This document shows, one piece after another, positions 7,355-8,071 of a stretch of 8,071 nt of DNA. Where the stretch lies: positions 1 to 8,071 of the forward strand of contig JAIEMH010000332.1 in the NCBI GenBank assembly GCA_019752245.1, read 5' to 3'. Position numbers and translations under genes: made by a program. The notes beneath the pieces were generated by a model. The model searched no databases, was not told where the DNA came from, and saw nothing but the letters and a program-made list of their open reading frames with translations. The stretch's first letter is position 1, and each line of letters opens with the position of its first letter. This stretch comes from Flavobacteriaceae bacterium. Its GTDB lineage: Bacteria > Bacteroidota > Bacteroidia > Flavobacteriales > Flavobacteriaceae.

Positions 7355-7882
7355 ATGAGAAAAATAGAATTTTTCATACTACTTTTCATCTCATTATTTT
7401 TATTTTCTTGTAGCAAAGACGATTCCAAAAGTTGTTTAAGTCCTAAAACAATAATGATAAATAGTATTTCACAAGAAGGTAGTTTTGATGCTATGAATTT
7501 AGTGTTTTCAAATAACAATTATAAAGTTTACTTCTCAAAATACATATCATCAAATGCTGATGGATATAGAGATTCTTCAGGTTTATTTATATTAAAATTA
7601 GATAATTCAATTGCTTATACCAACTATGATTTTTTTAATAATCAAATAAATATTCCGACTACTCTTGATCCATCTGATTATTTTTCAACTGGAAGTATAA
7701 AAATTTCTGATAATTGTAATCAATTATTTTTTACTGATAATATAAATCAATTGTTTTGGTATCCAACTTATTCTCCAGTAAAACAAGCAGAAGGGATTTA
7801 TAATGTAGAATTGAAATTAAAACTTGTTGATAATACGGACGTTTTAGTAAATACTCAAGTTGAAGTTATTAGATATAATTAA
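7355..7882 (+). CDS. Unrecognised lipoprotein, probably surface-exposed
   Basis: A 175-residue protein with a clear lipoprotein signal: Arg2-Lys3, a hydrophobic stretch (6-17), and the lipobox LFSC with the lipidated residue Cys19. The mature end starts CSKDDS; acidic residues right after the cysteine resemble the lipoprotein export signal that sends lipoproteins to the outer face of the outer membrane in Flavobacteriia. The mature part has no family I recognise. It is rich in Asn, Ser and aromatic residues, with short alternating segments suggesting a beta-rich fold, and ends in a strand-like VELKLKLVD...VNTQVEVIRY. Cys27 and Cys121 could form a disulfide. It starts only two bases after the kmo stop, so it is probably co-transcribed, but nothing in it suggests a metabolic link. 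Its 3' end faces the cupin gene, seven bases away. Confidence 0.85.
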   Translation: MRKIEFFILLFISLFLFSCSKDDSKSCLSPKTIMINSISQEGSFDAMNLVFSNNNYKVYFSKYISSNADGYRDSSGLFILKLDNSIAYTNYDFFNNQINIPTTLDPSDYFSTGSIKISDNCNQLFFTDNINQLFWYPTYSPVKQAEGIYNVELKLKLVDNTDVLVNTQVEVIRYN

Positions 7883-7889
7883 TTAAGTT

Positions 7890-8071
7890 TTACTCTTCTC
7901 GATGAACTTTGTTAAAATCAAAAGCTGGTTTGCAAATAGCAATATATTCGCAAGGTTCGTCAAACGGATTGGAATATTGAACTCTAGTATTGGCTTCAAT
8001 TTTAATAGATTGACCTGATTCTAAAACAATAGTTTCTCCTTCAATTATAAATTGTTTTTTACCTGATATAA
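7890..8071 (-). CDS. Cupin-domain protein, C-terminal part (cut by window edge)
   Basis: The minus strand is open from the window edge to TAA at 7892-7890, giving the last 59 residues of a protein whose start lies beyond base 8071. The visible part runs through GKKQFIIEGETIVLESGQSI, then IEANTRVQYSNPFDEPCEYI, and ends ICKPAFDFNKVHREE. The GETIVLESGQSIKIEANTRVQYSN arrangement is the second half of a small single-domain cupin barrel: strand, turn, and the N-P-F-D-E-P loop common in cupin_2 proteins. The metal-site His/Glu residues of cupin motif 1 would be off-window, and the usual His of motif 2 is replaced by Gln in RVQYSN. It is convergent with the lipoprotein gene. Function cannot be assigned; 3-hydroxyanthranilate dioxygenase, itself a cupin, would be a tempting link to kmo, but the tail does not look like it. 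Confidence 0.8.
   Translation of the reverse strand, partial: ISGKKQFIIEGETIVLESGQSIKIEANTRVQYSNPFDEPCEYIAICKPAFDFNKVHREE

Noticed and set aside
7890..8071. Cupin fragment as 3-hydroxyanthranilate 3,4-dioxygenase, a kynurenine-pathway partner of kmo
   Set aside because: The visible C-terminus lacks the cysteine-rich tail expected for bacterial forms of that enzyme and looks like a generic small cupin.

Overview
The window looks like chromosomal DNA from a Bacteroidota bacterium, most likely a Flavobacterium-like member of the Flavobacteriia. The evidence is AT-rich sequence, promoter motifs of the Bacteroidota type (TTG, about 19 bases, TAnnTTTG), starts without a strong Shine-Dalgarno, a lipoprotein with a Bacteroidota-style surface-export signal, and protein families typical of the group. 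No mobile elements, RNA genes or CRISPR arrays were seen.

Layout, left to right. (1) Positions 2-2242, + strand: a penicillin acylase family Ntn-hydrolase, cut at its 5' end by the window edge. (2) Positions 5861-2244, - strand: a compact four-gene operon. It encodes an FMN-binding split-barrel flavin reductase-like protein, a 44-residue DUF2256 zinc-ribbon protein, a DASH-type cryptochrome/photolyase, and an iron-sulfur bacterial cryptochrome/photolyase (FeS-BCP, probable (6-4) photolyase). The first three genes overlap end to start by 11 and 4 bases, and the fourth follows after 36 bases. A near-consensus promoter and a 9-bp inverted repeat lie just upstream. (3) Positions 5862-6005: a 144-base divergent promoter region. 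(4) Positions 6006-7882, + strand: kynurenine 3-monooxygenase (kmo), followed 2 bases later by an unrecognised surface-type lipoprotein. (5) Positions 8071-7890, - strand: the C-terminal part of a small cupin protein, cut by the right edge.

The most interesting unit is the - strand operon. It combines two distantly related flavin photoenzymes with a flavin-handling protein and a tiny zinc-ribbon protein, all apparently under one promoter. A reasonable reading is a blue-light/UV DNA-repair module: DASH enzymes act on CPDs (mainly in single-stranded DNA), FeS-BCP enzymes on (6-4) photoproducts, and the flavin reductase may influence flavin supply or redox state. The individual families are known. 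The tight, overlapping arrangement, the operator-like repeat and the unknown role of DUF2256 are what merit follow-up. The kmo gene fits the aerobic tryptophan-kynurenine route, but no other gene of that pathway is in the window.
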